This document shows, one piece after another, positions 22,706 to 32,916 of a DNA stretch of 64,000 nucleotides. The DNA is from Rutstroemia sp. NJR-2017a BVV2 (Eukaryota; Ascomycota; Leotiomycetes; Helotiales; Rutstroemiaceae), in contig NJPS01000046.1 in assembly GCA_002946415.1 (NCBI GenBank), forward strand, positions 1,798,001 through 1,862,000, given 5' to 3'. Position 1 is the first letter of the stretch; the number at the start of each line of letters is the position of its first letter. The notes beneath the pieces were generated by a model. It worked only from the letters and a program-made list of their open reading frames with translations, did no database searches and was not told the DNA's origin. The position numbers were made by a program, and so were the translations under genes.

Positions 22706-23465
22706 TCAAGCGGGAATTCGTACGGAGGAGTCATACTGATCGTCTATCGGGTGACTCGCCCAGTACTCAGTGAGTAGTTGATGAATTGACTCATCTCGTT
22801 CCTTATCGACAGTCTCGGCTCGTACACTTAGAGCGACAGAAGATCGATGATTCGCTAACCACTTTTCATCCAGCTCATTCCTCAACTTCTCTGATGTTTC
22901 TTCGACATCATCCTGTAGATTTCTCAACCGTCGTCGGCTTTTCTTGAAATCCTCATAACTTGATATGAGGAAAGAGCTGGAGGTAGGATATTGATGGTAT
23001 TTGATTTGACCTTCGCATTTAGATGAATAGTGCGCATAAGTATTAAGGGTCAGGCGGGCACGTATTAGAGGTCTTTCGGCACTGGTTTCAATGAACTTGT
23101 CAAGGCTTCGTTTCCGAGTCTGGTGGTCTAGTATAACATGTAGGTATTAGCACAATACTTGTCGAGAAGAATGATCATAACCAACATTGAAGTAGTTCTT
23201 CTGAAGGTACTGGCTTTGGAATTTGAAGATCTTCCGTTCGTTCTTCAAGGGGGTTTTGGGATTCGTGATAAGATCCTAGGGACTGAGGAATTGACACCAA
23301 ACGCTGCTTTGATCCTATGCGGGAGCTTCGTCTCCGTGATACTATCCAATATCAATATCTTCATAATCATCGTATAGGGAAGAGATTGTGCCTACCTGAA
23401 GAAGTTTGAGGTGGATCTAGCAGCGGTCGCTGACCTTCACGAATCCGTGCGGATGGCGGATTCAT
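22706..23465 (-). CDS. unknown three-exon protein with charged helical C-terminus
   Basis: Exons 23465-23396, 23341-23186 and 23127-22706 join in phase to 215 codons, from ATG (M-N-P-P-S-A-R-I-R-E-G) to TGA at 22706. Intron lengths are 54 and 58 nt; donors are GTAGGC and the weaker GTTGGT. Exon 2 is Ser/Arg-rich then acidic (S-R-R-R-S-S-R-I-G; E-E-R-T-E-D-L). Exon 3 is 140 codons of highly charged, probably coiled-coil sequence (D-D-V-E-E-T-S-E-K-L-R-N-E-L-D-E-K-W). No signal peptide, membrane segment or known motif. The long uninterrupted frame with charged composition supports coding. Function unknown. Confidence 0.55.
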
Positions 23466-23958
23466 GGGGGACGTTAGTAATTATGCGTAAAACGCGATAT
23501 TGATGATTGATACTAGGTGAGGAGGGTCGGGCAAGCTGAAGACCCAAATCTTAGAGAAATGTGCGTCGCATCCAACGCATAGTGACTGTTCTGGTTTGCT
23601 CTCGCGCGGTGATTATATGCTCGCTCTTGCATGGCACAGTTTTTGGCAGCGCACATATACTCGGAATCCAATCAATCAATGGGGAAGGTGGTCGGTCGTG
23701 GCATCATGATGATGTTTTTGCTAGACGACTGGTCTGAAGCAACCTCACTCAAGGCTAAGCGCCGTTAGCTTTTGGCGCAATGGGTGGCGGTTTGCGACAC
23801 CAAATTCGCTACGGTGTACCAGTTGGAGAACACCAGAAATCACAGGCCGACAACAATGCCCAAAAGATATTTGGACAATGAAAGCATTCCATGTCTTAGA
23901 TTCTTAAGCAGCTACAATTTGTTGTCTCAAATCGGCCTGTTTTTTCTGTCCCCGCACC
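23466..23958. other. intergenic region
   Basis: Upstream flank of the unknown gene. No coding feature supported. A short plus-strand frame (23772-24017) runs into the inverted-repeat element and is rejected. Confidence 0.35.
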
Positions 23959-24441
23959 CGGTGGAGTTTAGTCTCTGCATACCTAAATTTCTACCCCGAG
24001 AATCTTCACTTATTTAAAAGTCAGCAATTGAGATATTAGAATTCCGTTATATAGACCTATTAGGCTACTTATATTTAAATAGAGAGATTTAAGACTCTCA
24101 AATCAGATTTTGGTATTAGTATATAGAGATTGAACTTCACCATATGCCCCGATATATACAATACCCCGCGTTTTTAGCAACCTAGAAATGCTCTTTAGCG
24201 GGGTCTCCCTTTCTCAATCAATTCTCCGTCCACCCAAAATCTTACTCCAAAACTCATCCTCTACTCAAAAATCAGCAAACTAGAATCTCAGTACAAAGTT
24301 GACTTTGATCTGCTTTAAGAGATATTCCAAACCATTCCAAGACGCATTTAAGCTTATTTATCCACAGAAATAAAAATAAAAGTCTCCAATCGGATTTTGG
24401 TATTAGTACGGAAGTATGCAGAGACCAAACTCCACCAAGTA
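23959..24441. mobile_element. degenerate inverted-repeat element (MITE-like), possibly nested
   Basis: GGTGGAGTTTAGTCTCTGCAT at about 23960-23980 is matched, inverted, by ATGCAGAGACCAAACTCCACC at about 24416-24436, with one mismatch over 21 bases and similarity continuing outward. The interior is AT-rich and non-coding. A third, degraded copy of the right end (ATTTTGGTATTAGTA then A-G-A-G-A-T-T-G-A-A-C-T-T-C-A-C-C-A) lies at about 24104-24145 in the same orientation as the one at 24400-24437. Differences are mostly transitions, as repeat-induced point mutation would leave. No transposase, so a non-autonomous remnant is most likely. Confidence 0.55.
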
Positions 24442-27400
24442 CCGTTCATCCACACATCATCATCGACATGAACATTCGAATACGAAGAGCTAAGTTAGAC
24501 CTTTTACATGACGACGACAATGACGATGACCATTACGAAAGGGCAAGAAAAAGATGTTTCTGCAACGCAAAAGGGAACCTGGAATTAGCATCCGTCGTTT
24601 CACTCACTAGTAGTTAGTATCTTACGGTGACAGTTCTGAAGTACCTAAATACAAAGTGTACTTGTACGACGAAGTAAGAAAACAAGCTTATTTTCTTCCC
24701 AGTTTGCAATCTTGTACTTACCGATTTTTCTACTGCAGTCTTTCTCACACCACGCGATCTTGTATCTTCTTCCCACTCTTCTCGACGTTTGTACTCTGCA
24801 GTGTCTAGCTCGCAACTCCTAGCTCACAGCTCCTAGCTGTAACAGAATTAAACTTTTCCTAGTACAGTAGCGGCTTTTACTTCGGGCGAACTTCGCGCAT
24901 GCAAATGTTGAGGTGGAATGCGGCAGTTCAGCTATGCAAGGAAGACTCCCAGAGCTGTATTTGTGTTCGCGAACGCGCGGGGGGTTTTGTGCTTCTAGAC
25001 CTACCTATATGTTTGCTAGCCTAGACGGCCGAAGGGAAAGCCACCCATCTTACAGTACTTGTGGCTGCTCTTCTCGCCTACCTACTAATAGCCGTAGTGA
25101 TAGCTTACCAGTTCCCGAAGTCTAGATGCACAAAAGCTTATCGAGGCTTGAATTTTGGGGGGCTCGCCGCTCGGGGTCCTACCTTTTACTGTAGCACTCC
25201 TAGGTACAGCCTGGTAAAGTTATGGTATCGCAGTTTTGCCAACTTCCCACCTGTACCCTCCAAACCTCCATCTCAATCAGGAAGAGAATCGAAGTGGATA
25301 TATAGAGAAAAGAACCCCGCGTCTGAGCGAAAGGGGAAAACAGCATCATGTATATATACAGAAGTCCCTCATACTGTGCAGCGCAGAAGAAATCAAGAAT
25401 CCGTTCAACCATAATACAGCCAGAGACTTCGAAAGAGAGTAAGTAGTGTTCTGCCGAAAAGAGAACCAGGGCTACACACCAAAACAGACAAGCGCGAATA
25501 TACCCTTACTGCGTATGCATATGCATATCCCAAGTTAGCGACACTTACTACCATGCATGAGCCTATCTAGGAGCAGATGCATGGTGAGCGAGCGAGCGTG
25601 CGTGCGCGGTGAAATTAGCTGCGTTATGCTTGCTTGCTTCAGTGAGAAGATGCAGATGGATATGTAGTTCTGGACTCCCTTTGCGACCTACTGTACTGCA
25701 GAGAGACGAAGTGCTGTCTGTCTGTATGTATGTAGGTATGAACTTCTTCCGATTTTCTGGGGCGACTTCGGGGTAGGCGATAGGGATGGGGATGTAATGG
25801 ATAGTGATAGTGGGGGATAAGTCAACAGATAGAGATAACTTAGAGATAGGGAAAAAAAAGAAAGAAACGAATAAGTTAGGTTAGTTGTTGTACAGTGCAG
25901 TATCTTGCTTGCTTGCACTAGGAGAATTAAAACTGTGCTGTGCTGTACGGTTCGGTTACTAGCTTGTGCACACAGCGTCGTGATCTGGTGAGGTCTACTT
26001 ACTTTATCTCTTCACCCGCGCATCACCATAAGCACTACACCATGCAGATGGGGAGTCCAACTTACACGCGTACGCGGAAACATGCAGATACGGTAATTCG
26101 CCCCCGTCGCACTGCTATTTTCGTGATACTTACCTACTTCACTCCCACCGTATCCAGCGTATTCGTTCTTCGTACTTTCGTACAGAATTTCGGATTGCCC
26201 TTGCACTGCCCGGAATATGGTACGACTTACGATTACGATAATGGCGGATGATTCGTTTATCCGATATTCAGCGCAGACAATGTTCCGAGTGACATCCATC
26301 CATCCATCCAGGGGGCACCGGTACGTATCAATTAAGCTTATCAGTCCACATCGCCACCCACGCGGCGCTGACACCGTAATTGGATTGGGACCAAAAAACC
26401 ACAAAGCAGGTGTCGAGTATCAAGCCCCGTAGGAATATTGATTGGGTAATATGTCAGAATGGTATAGAGGCTGCAGGATGTGTATATTCGCGACAATGGG
26501 GCGTTTGTTGCAAAAGAGTGGAAAATTGGAGGGAAAAGAGGCAGTCATGGGTGTAGAATAGAGTTTAGTTGTTGTGATTGTTCTAGTTGAATGGTTAGGT
26601 GCTATGATATACCACGCTATACTATACTCCACTATGTTTTGTTCTAGAGGAGTTGAGGTAAGGTACGTTGTAAGTTGTAACAGACCTCTTCGAAGTTGGA
26701 AGTTGGCAGTGGAAGGCTAGAAAGAAGTTGAAATGACATATCCATCATCATCATCCATACAACCAACGATATCGACATCGATGTCATGCATTGCGTTTTC
26801 TCCCATCATCTCCTGAAGTTCCCTCCCTCATCACCAAACCAATACTCCCATCCCCATCCCCATCCCGCAACCCGTCTCCACCAAACCCAATTTATTTTTC
26901 TTTTCCATTTACGCGTATTGTACAGTACACTGCGACCCATGCACACTCTAACCCGCATGCACATAGCTTCCGCGCTTGGCATCAAGATTGGGTCAGGAAC
27001 AGGGAGGGATCAGCGTGCGTAGCGAAATGAGCACTGGGATGGGAGGGCTAGTGGGTGGGTTTGTTTTACGGGTTAGTGGAGGTACATGGAGGTACATGGA
27101 CGGAGAGGAGGTGTTTTTGGGGATGGAACGGTTTGGTTTTTGGATAGAGAAGGGGAAGGGGAAGGGGAATTTCAGGTAGAGTGAAGAAGGGGAAATGGAA
27201 ACGGAAATGGAAGACGTTATGGGATTTTTAGCCACGCATTTACTATTTAACTGCTCTCGGTATAGAGACACAAATATGGAGCTTGCAGCGTCACCCAGAA
27301 GCTTGGACATCCAGCAAGTAGATACAATACTTGATTCACCCGACCCAGAGGCACATACTTCGTACTATCCAATCCAATCCAGTCCAATCCAGACGTAGAC

Positions 27401-28182
27401 AGAACTAGCCCGATACCGTAGTAGCCACCAGACCAGAGCCACCAGAGCCACCAGAGCCAGAGTCAGGCCCACGCTATCTTCTCTTCACCACGCACTGCAC
27501 AGAGCAGAACAGCACAGTCTGGATAAGACTTCAAATCCTCAACCCTCCCCCTTTTTCCCATCACTCACTTACTTACTCACTCACTTCTTTTCTGCCCCTC
27601 TCTATCCCAGAGAAAAATCAGTAGATCTAATTGTCACATCTTTTTTCATTCATTTGCATCTCCACACAACGACTGCATACATAAGATTACTTTACCTTGC
27701 TATTCCGTTATCGTCCGTCCGTCTCACATACACGAAGAAACGCAACGCAACGCAACGCAAAAGGCTAAATTTCAACGAACCCCCAATTTGCGCAAAACCG
27801 TTCAACCGATTCCAATCGTTACGACACGAAAATAAAAGTGATCATCCACAATAAAGTGCGCGAGAGGTTTTTTTGATTCACTCTCTCTCTGTTTGGTTTT
27901 AATTGGACCGGTTTTATCAATTGTCAATTGTTCCTTTCACAATCAATTCTGAAGAATCGAATCCTTCGCTCTTACCTTGTGGAAAAAAGAATACGCTATC
28001 GCGACTGCTAGAGCTTCTTCCTTGAACCTTACGAACGATCGAACGACGTATAGGATAGGATAGAACGATAAACATTAATCAATCCACTTACCTGGTACAA
28101 CAAACAACAACAACACAATCCTCATATTCTCAAAGGAAGACACGCCAAAACCCGTCCACAAGGTCATCAACCCTCAACCACC
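24442..28182. promoter_or_regulatory. 3.7-kb gene-free upstream region with many simple repeats
   Basis: No credible open frame on either strand. Contains numerous short tandem repeats: GAGC/GTGC at about 25585, TCTG/TATG at 25716-25740, CATC at 26296-26310, CCCATC at about 26848-26866, GGGGAA at about 27150-27168, CCACCAGAG at 27424-27460, CGCAA x4 at 27741-27760. It ends as the leader of the gene at 28183, whose last 300 bases are A/C-rich like a 5' UTR. Presumably a long promoter and leader. Confidence 0.4.
27741..27760. repeat. (CGCAA)4 microsatellite
   Basis: Four perfect CGCAA units in the leader region of the gene at 28183. Confidence 0.9.
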
Positions 28183-28821
28183 ATGTCGACCACATCACCC
28201 GTCCCCTCCGACGAAAAGTCGGCCCCAACAACAACCAGCACCAACATTCTCAGCATCACCCGCCCCACCCCCTCCCGCCAACCCTCCTCCCAATCCATCC
28301 TCAGCACCATCGAAGACGTCTCAATCTGCTCGACGCACACCCTCAGCCCATCCGCAACCCACACCGCCGACGAAAAGATGTCCCCGTCCGCATCCTCCCC
28401 CTTCTACAACCCCTCCCCAACCCGCTACTCCCTGGAAGCGCAAAAATCCTCCTCAAAACAGCACATCGCGATCTCCTCCTACGAAACCGACGTCGAAGCC
28501 TGTCTCACCCCACAACAAACCACCAACTTGTCGAAAAACCGCACCGGTGTGTCGTCGAATACGCTGTCGAAAGAATGCACCGTGTGGCCCGGACAGAAGC
28601 AAATGAAGCGCAAGAAGAAGGCGATGAAGTTCGAGCGCGGGCGACAGGGCGTGTGTGGGTGTATGGCGGGGCTGGATCGCAAGACGAAGATTTGGGTGAA
28701 GGTGTTGATGGCGATGGTGGTGATTGGGTTGGCGGTCGGGGTCGGGGTGGGGATCTCGAAGGCGGTAGGGGGAGGGATCTGGAAGAGTGATAAGAGTACG
28801 AATACGGCGTTGCCGATATAG
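28183..28821 (+). CDS. small single-pass membrane protein, function unknown
   Basis: One exon, 212 aa, ATG in a good context (CCACCATGTC). Residues 1 to about 130 are Ser/Thr/Pro-rich and disordered. Then come a basic patch (Q-M-K-R-K-K-K-A-M-K-F-E-R-G-R), C-G-C-M-A-G-L-D-R-K-T-K-I-W-V-K and one hydrophobic helix with glycines (V-L-M-A-M-V-V-I-G-L-A-V-G-V-G-V-G-I) ending S-K-A-V-G-G-G-I-W-K. The layout (soluble N-terminus, positive flank, C-terminal helix, short tail) suggests cytosol-facing topology with a C-terminal anchor. I have the impression of similar G-I-S-K-A-V-G-G-G endings in other ascomycetes, but I cannot check this. It has an unusually long gene-free region on both sides. Confidence 0.72.
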   Translation: MSTTSPVPSDEKSAPTTTSTNILSITRPTPSRQPSSQSILSTIEDVSICSTHTLSPSATHTADEKMSPSASSPFYNPSPTRYSLEAQKSSSKQHIAISSYETDVEACLTPQQTTNLSKNRTGVSSNTLSKECTVWPGQKQMKRKKKAMKFERGRQGVCGCMAGLDRKTKIWVKVLMAMVVIGLAVGVGVGISKAVGGGIWKSDKSTNTALPI

Positions 28822-30176
28822 GTGGGGAGAGGGTTTTGGGTTTTGTTTGGTGTTTTTTGGCGGAGTTGGGAGGAGTTGGGTGGGATGAGATGAGGTATGT
28901 GCGCTTGAGGATGTGTGGATGGTTGCGTTGAGATGCTAATGATTGCGGGTTTAGTTATGATGTAATCGATACGCCTGGTTCGGATGATGAGAGTTGAGCT
29001 GAGCTGTGTTGTTGTTCGTCTGTGATACATACCTACCTATCTGCCTACCTACTACGACTAATATCAACCTCACCTCACCATGACCGCATACCTTGTCCGC
29101 TCTGTACATATGCTATCCTCTCTTTTGGTGTCCTTAACCATCAACACACAACCCGCATGACACATTTTTGGCGTTCCGGAACAAACATCTTCGACTCGAT
29201 TTCGATCCTTCTTCGTCTGTTTTCTGACTTGCGTGTTCTGTTATTCGTTTTTGCTTTTTTGTCTTATTTCTTTCCTAGTGCAGGGTGAAATAAGTTGGGT
29301 GTGAATGAGATCATATTTTTGTTTCTTGGGGGAGATGAAGAGAGAGTTAGAGGGGGGAGGAGAGGTGAGAGAATATGGAGGAAGGCGGAGAGGAGAGATG
29401 GAGGAAGGGAGGAATGTATGTATGTATAGATGAGATGAAGGGGGGTAATCGAATCATAGCATAGCGTGGGATAGGATGGAGTTGAGTGTGAGGGGAGGGG
29501 GGCAAAGATAGACGGACAGGGAGGAGAGGACGTGGAGGGAGGGAGGGAGTATTTGGAGTATTTGGAATCCAAGCCAACGAAATGGTATTGGAATGGAATG
29601 TGGGAGAGGGATAGGGATAATGCTATGATATATATGATCAACTAAGATTAACCAACTATGAGTGATGAATGGGGGGAGTGCTGAGTGAGTGAAATGAAGA
29701 AATGAAAAAAAGGGTGACTGAAATGCTCTCTTCGCATACTTTGAAGAGTTGAAGTAGTTTTTGTAGTGGGGAAAAGGTGGTGGAAGAAGAGGAGGTGGAG
29801 AGAGAGGCAGAGGCAGAAGAAGTTATTCCTCACTTGATAGTGCTGTGTGCCAGACTAGACGGAATCTTCTACTCACCCACTCACTCACTCACTTGACTCA
29901 CTCTGCGCGTTTGCGTTTGCGTTTGCGTTTCCGCTTGCCTCGTCCCTTTATTTATTTGTAACTTGGTATAATAACAAAAGCCAAGTTTTAAAAATAAAAA
30001 TAAAAATAGCAAAACATTCAGAAAAAACAAACAGAAGAAAATAAACCAAACAAAGTAAGTAGAAGAAGGAAGAGAGAGAAAAGAATAAAAAAGGTATTAT
30101 AAATCCAGCCAGCCAGCCAGCGCTGATTAATATCTTTTTCTTTTCTTTTCTTTTTTTTTGAAACTCGGCCGGTACG

Positions 30177-30204
30177 GATCGGATCTCGGATCTCGGATCT
30201 CGGA
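30177..30204. repeat. (GGATCTC)n tandem repeat
   Basis: About four 7-base units, GGATC(T)C, in the purine-biased gap. Confidence 0.8.
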
Positions 30205-30633
30205 ATCCCCCGGTCGGTCGGCGGATGGGGCGGAGAAAGGGACGGAGCGGAGTTAAGGAAGGTGGGAGGATGGAGGGGAGGGGGGGAAGGGAGGGGGTGT
30301 TGAGAAAGAGGGGAGGGGTTGGAGGTTAGAGAGGTTGTGTTTTGGGAGGGGGGTTAAAGAGGTTGGTTTTGGGGAGGGGTGGAGGGGTTAAGAAAAAGGT
30401 TCGGTTTAGAGGGGAAAGGAAGGAAGTTTGGACTAGAGGGATGGATGGGATGGGAGAGAGTATGTTATATTAGGGTGCCAAAATTGATGGCTGGTTGCCG
30501 TTTGGTTTGGGGTGTTTGAGTGCTTGGGGTGATGCTGTTGGGGGTTAGTTGGTGGTTGGTACTTGGTTGGAGGGGGGAAAAGTTGGTTGGAGGGAGGGAG
30601 AAAAAGTTTCGTGTATCTATGTTTGTAGGGAAG

Positions 30634-30657
30634 GTTTATTTATTTATTTATTTATTT
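30634..30657. repeat. (TTTA)n microsatellite
   Basis: About six TTTA units in the purine-biased gap. Confidence 0.85.
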
Positions 30658-31182
30658 CTTCATCCACAGGAAGCAGCCTATCTGTCTGTCTACCTATTCC
30701 TCACTTGCTAACAAACATGTTACTTTCTAAGCTCAGGCACATCGAAACGAGGATAATTAGATCGGTCGAGTTGAGTTGAGTTGAGTTGTATAAGGGGGAA
30801 ATTATGGAGGTGAAAGGAGTGGGGACAGAAAAAAGATGGGAGGGGAGAGGAGAGAAAGAACATTTACAGTTTATAGTGCAGTATAGTATAGTATTGAATA
30901 TCCTCGGGATTGAACAGAGTTATAATAGCAGGTTGATCAGTTAGGTAGATAGTAGCTGCACATCATATATAGGGAGTTGAGAGGAGTAGAACGATGTTTC
31001 TTTGAATTTTTAACATGTTGAATAAGTAGCCTATATCCATCCTATCCTCATAAATCACATCATATTACATGAACGATCGTCCAACTAACTGATCCTATCC
31101 TATCATGTAGAAGAAGCAATTACAAGTCATAAGAATCAGACCAGCCCCTCCTTGATCAACCTTACAGTCAGAAATCAACAAC

Positions 31183-32916
31183 CTAATGAGCCGCAACCCC
31201 ATTCCCATTCGCATGCCCATTCCCATTCACACCATTCTCTACCCCCTGCCCATGACTCCCCCTAACCGGCGCCCCATTATTCTCACTCCGCGCCAACGCC
31301 ACCCCCTTCATGCCATTCGCCAACCTCTTCTCCCTATTCTTCGCCATCCCATTATGCGTGCCATTAAAGCTCAACTCACTAATCCCATCATACCCCTTCA
31401 CCCCCGTGGCCTTCTCCAATCTCGTCGCCAAATCCTCCGACACCTCGCGGAAAATGGCGATCTGCCGCTTGATGATTTCCTCCTTGCGGCAATTCTTCAT
31501 ATGCCCTGATACATTGCTGATAAAGCGGTCCTTGGCTTTCGCATCGAAGACATTCTCCCACAATGCGCGAGGGGCTTTGAAGTCCTCTTCGCGGATCTCG
31601 GACAGGAAGGTGATGGCATTGCCGGTGAAGTGCCCGTGCAGTTTGTCGAGATTGACGGTGCGCTCGCGGAAGTGGATCGGCTCGATCGAGGAGATGTAGT
31701 TGGGGCGGGAGCCCTGGTTGAAGAAGGCCATGGAGCCGTCGCGCTGGAAGTTGGCCATGCGGTAGCTGGTGCGCGGGGCGTTGACGGGGAGTTGTTGGTA
31801 GTTGACGCCGACGCGGTGGCGGTGGGCGTCGGGGTAGGAGAAGAGACGGGATTGGAGGACGGGGTCGGCGGAGGGTTCGATACCGGGGACCATGTGCGCG
31901 GGGTTGAATGCAATTTGTTCGATTTCGGCAAAGTAGTTCTCGGCGTTCTCGGTGAGAGTGAGTTCTCCGACCTTGCGGAGAGGGAAGTCCTTGTGAGGCC
32001 AGACGTGGGTAAGATCGAAGACATTGATCTTTTCCTTCTCCCATAGATCTTCAGCCTCCTTGGCAGTCATGGTTTGAACTTCGAGAGACCACTTGGGGTA
32101 GTCACCCTTTTCGATGGCTTCGTACAGATCCTTTTGTGCGTAATCTGGTGATTTGGTGGCAGATTCTTCCTGAGTGAGGAACTTAGTTCCCTGCTGTGAG
32201 ATCATGTGGAATTGACAGTAGACCCAGTCGCCATTCTTATTGACGAGCTTGACCGTGTGTCCAAGGTAACCATGCATGAAACGCCATCCATCTGGAATAC
32301 CTCGATCACCCATAAGCACCATAACTTGATGAATGGACTCCGGGTTCTGAGAAAGATAATCCCAGAACTGAGTAGAATCATCAGCACCCGTAAGATGAGT
32401 AGCTGGATCTCTCTTCTGGGTGTGAATGAAATGCGGGAACTTTGCCGGATCTCTCAAGAAGAAGACTGGAGTATTATTCGCAACGAGATCCCAATTCCCC
32501 TCATCAGTTCTGAACTTGACAGAGAACCCTCGTGGATCACGAGCACAGTCATGCGAACCCGACTCGCCACCAACAGTCGAGAATCTGATTGAAATCGGGC
32601 ATTCCTTTCCTTCCTGGAACATGTCCGCAAGACATAAGTCATCCAACGCATTTGTAGTTTTGTATGTGCCGTGAGCTCCACCACCCTTTGCATGCACAAC
32701 GCGCTCTGGGATTCTCTCTCGGTCGAAATGTGAGATGAGATCAATCAAGTGGAAGTCTTGAAGAAGTAGCGGTCCATTCTCTCCCATACGTTGGGTTTCG
32801 TATGGGTGAGGCATGGGAACGCCATTGGAGGTTGTGTAGACGGTGTCGCCTGATTTGGCGCCTTTATCATCGAGATAGTTGCGGAAGTGATCGCCGGCTT
32901 TATGTTGAGTGGACAT
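31183..32916 (-). CDS. heme catalase, monofunctional
   Basis: Single exon, 577 aa. The in-frame sequence upstream of M-S-T-Q-H-K-A-G-D-H is Leu/His-rich leader, so I start at the ATG at 32916. Active-site His is in R-V-V-H-A-K-G-G-G-A-H-G (about 75), distal Asn in V-A-N-N-T-P-V-F-F-L-R-D, and the heme-ligand Tyr in R-L-F-S-Y-P-D-A-H-R-H-R. The enzyme dismutates H2O2. There is no signal peptide, and the C-terminus is a Gly/Asn low-complexity tail ending A-A-H rather than an S-K-L-type signal, so location is cytosolic or peroxisomal by another route. Core length and sequence resemble small-subunit fungal catalases. Upstream, a CCCCT-type stress element suggests oxidative-stress induction. Confidence 0.96.
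   Translation of the reverse strand: MSTQHKAGDHFRNYLDDKGAKSGDTVYTTSNGVPMPHPYETQRMGENGPLLLQDFHLIDLISHFDRERIPERVVHAKGGGAHGTYKTTNALDDLCLADMFQEGKECPISIRFSTVGGESGSHDCARDPRGFSVKFRTDEGNWDLVANNTPVFFLRDPAKFPHFIHTQKRDPATHLTGADDSTQFWDYLSQNPESIHQVMVLMGDRGIPDGWRFMHGYLGHTVKLVNKNGDWVYCQFHMISQQGTKFLTQEESATKSPDYAQKDLYEAIEKGDYPKWSLEVQTMTAKEAEDLWEKEKINVFDLTHVWPHKDFPLRKVGELTLTENAENYFAEIEQIAFNPAHMVPGIEPSADPVLQSRLFSYPDAHRHRVGVNYQQLPVNAPRTSYRMANFQRDGSMAFFNQGSRPNYISSIEPIHFRERTVNLDKLHGHFTGNAITFLSEIREEDFKAPRALWENVFDAKAKDRFISNVSGHMKNCRKEEIIKRQIAIFREVSEDLATRLEKATGVKGYDGISELSFNGTHNGMAKNREKRLANGMKGVALARSENNGAPVRGSHGQGVENGVNGNGHANGNGVAAH

Larger units (their letters stand above)
28822..31182. other. 2.4-kb convergent intergenic region, purine-biased plus strand
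   Basis: No supported gene. From about 29300 to 30900 the plus strand is strongly G/A-rich (runs such as GGGAGGGG and GGAGGGG), so open frames on the minus strand are Pro/Ser/His low-complexity artefacts. Microsatellites: GTTTGC about 29908-29931, GGATCTC about 30177-30204, TTTA about 30634-30657, GTTGA about 30769-30788. Probably untranslated 3' flanks of two convergent genes plus non-coding DNA. Confidence 0.5.

Noticed and set aside
29264..29641. Pro/Ser-rich minus-strand frame
   Set aside because: Direct consequence of the purine-rich plus strand. Low complexity only.
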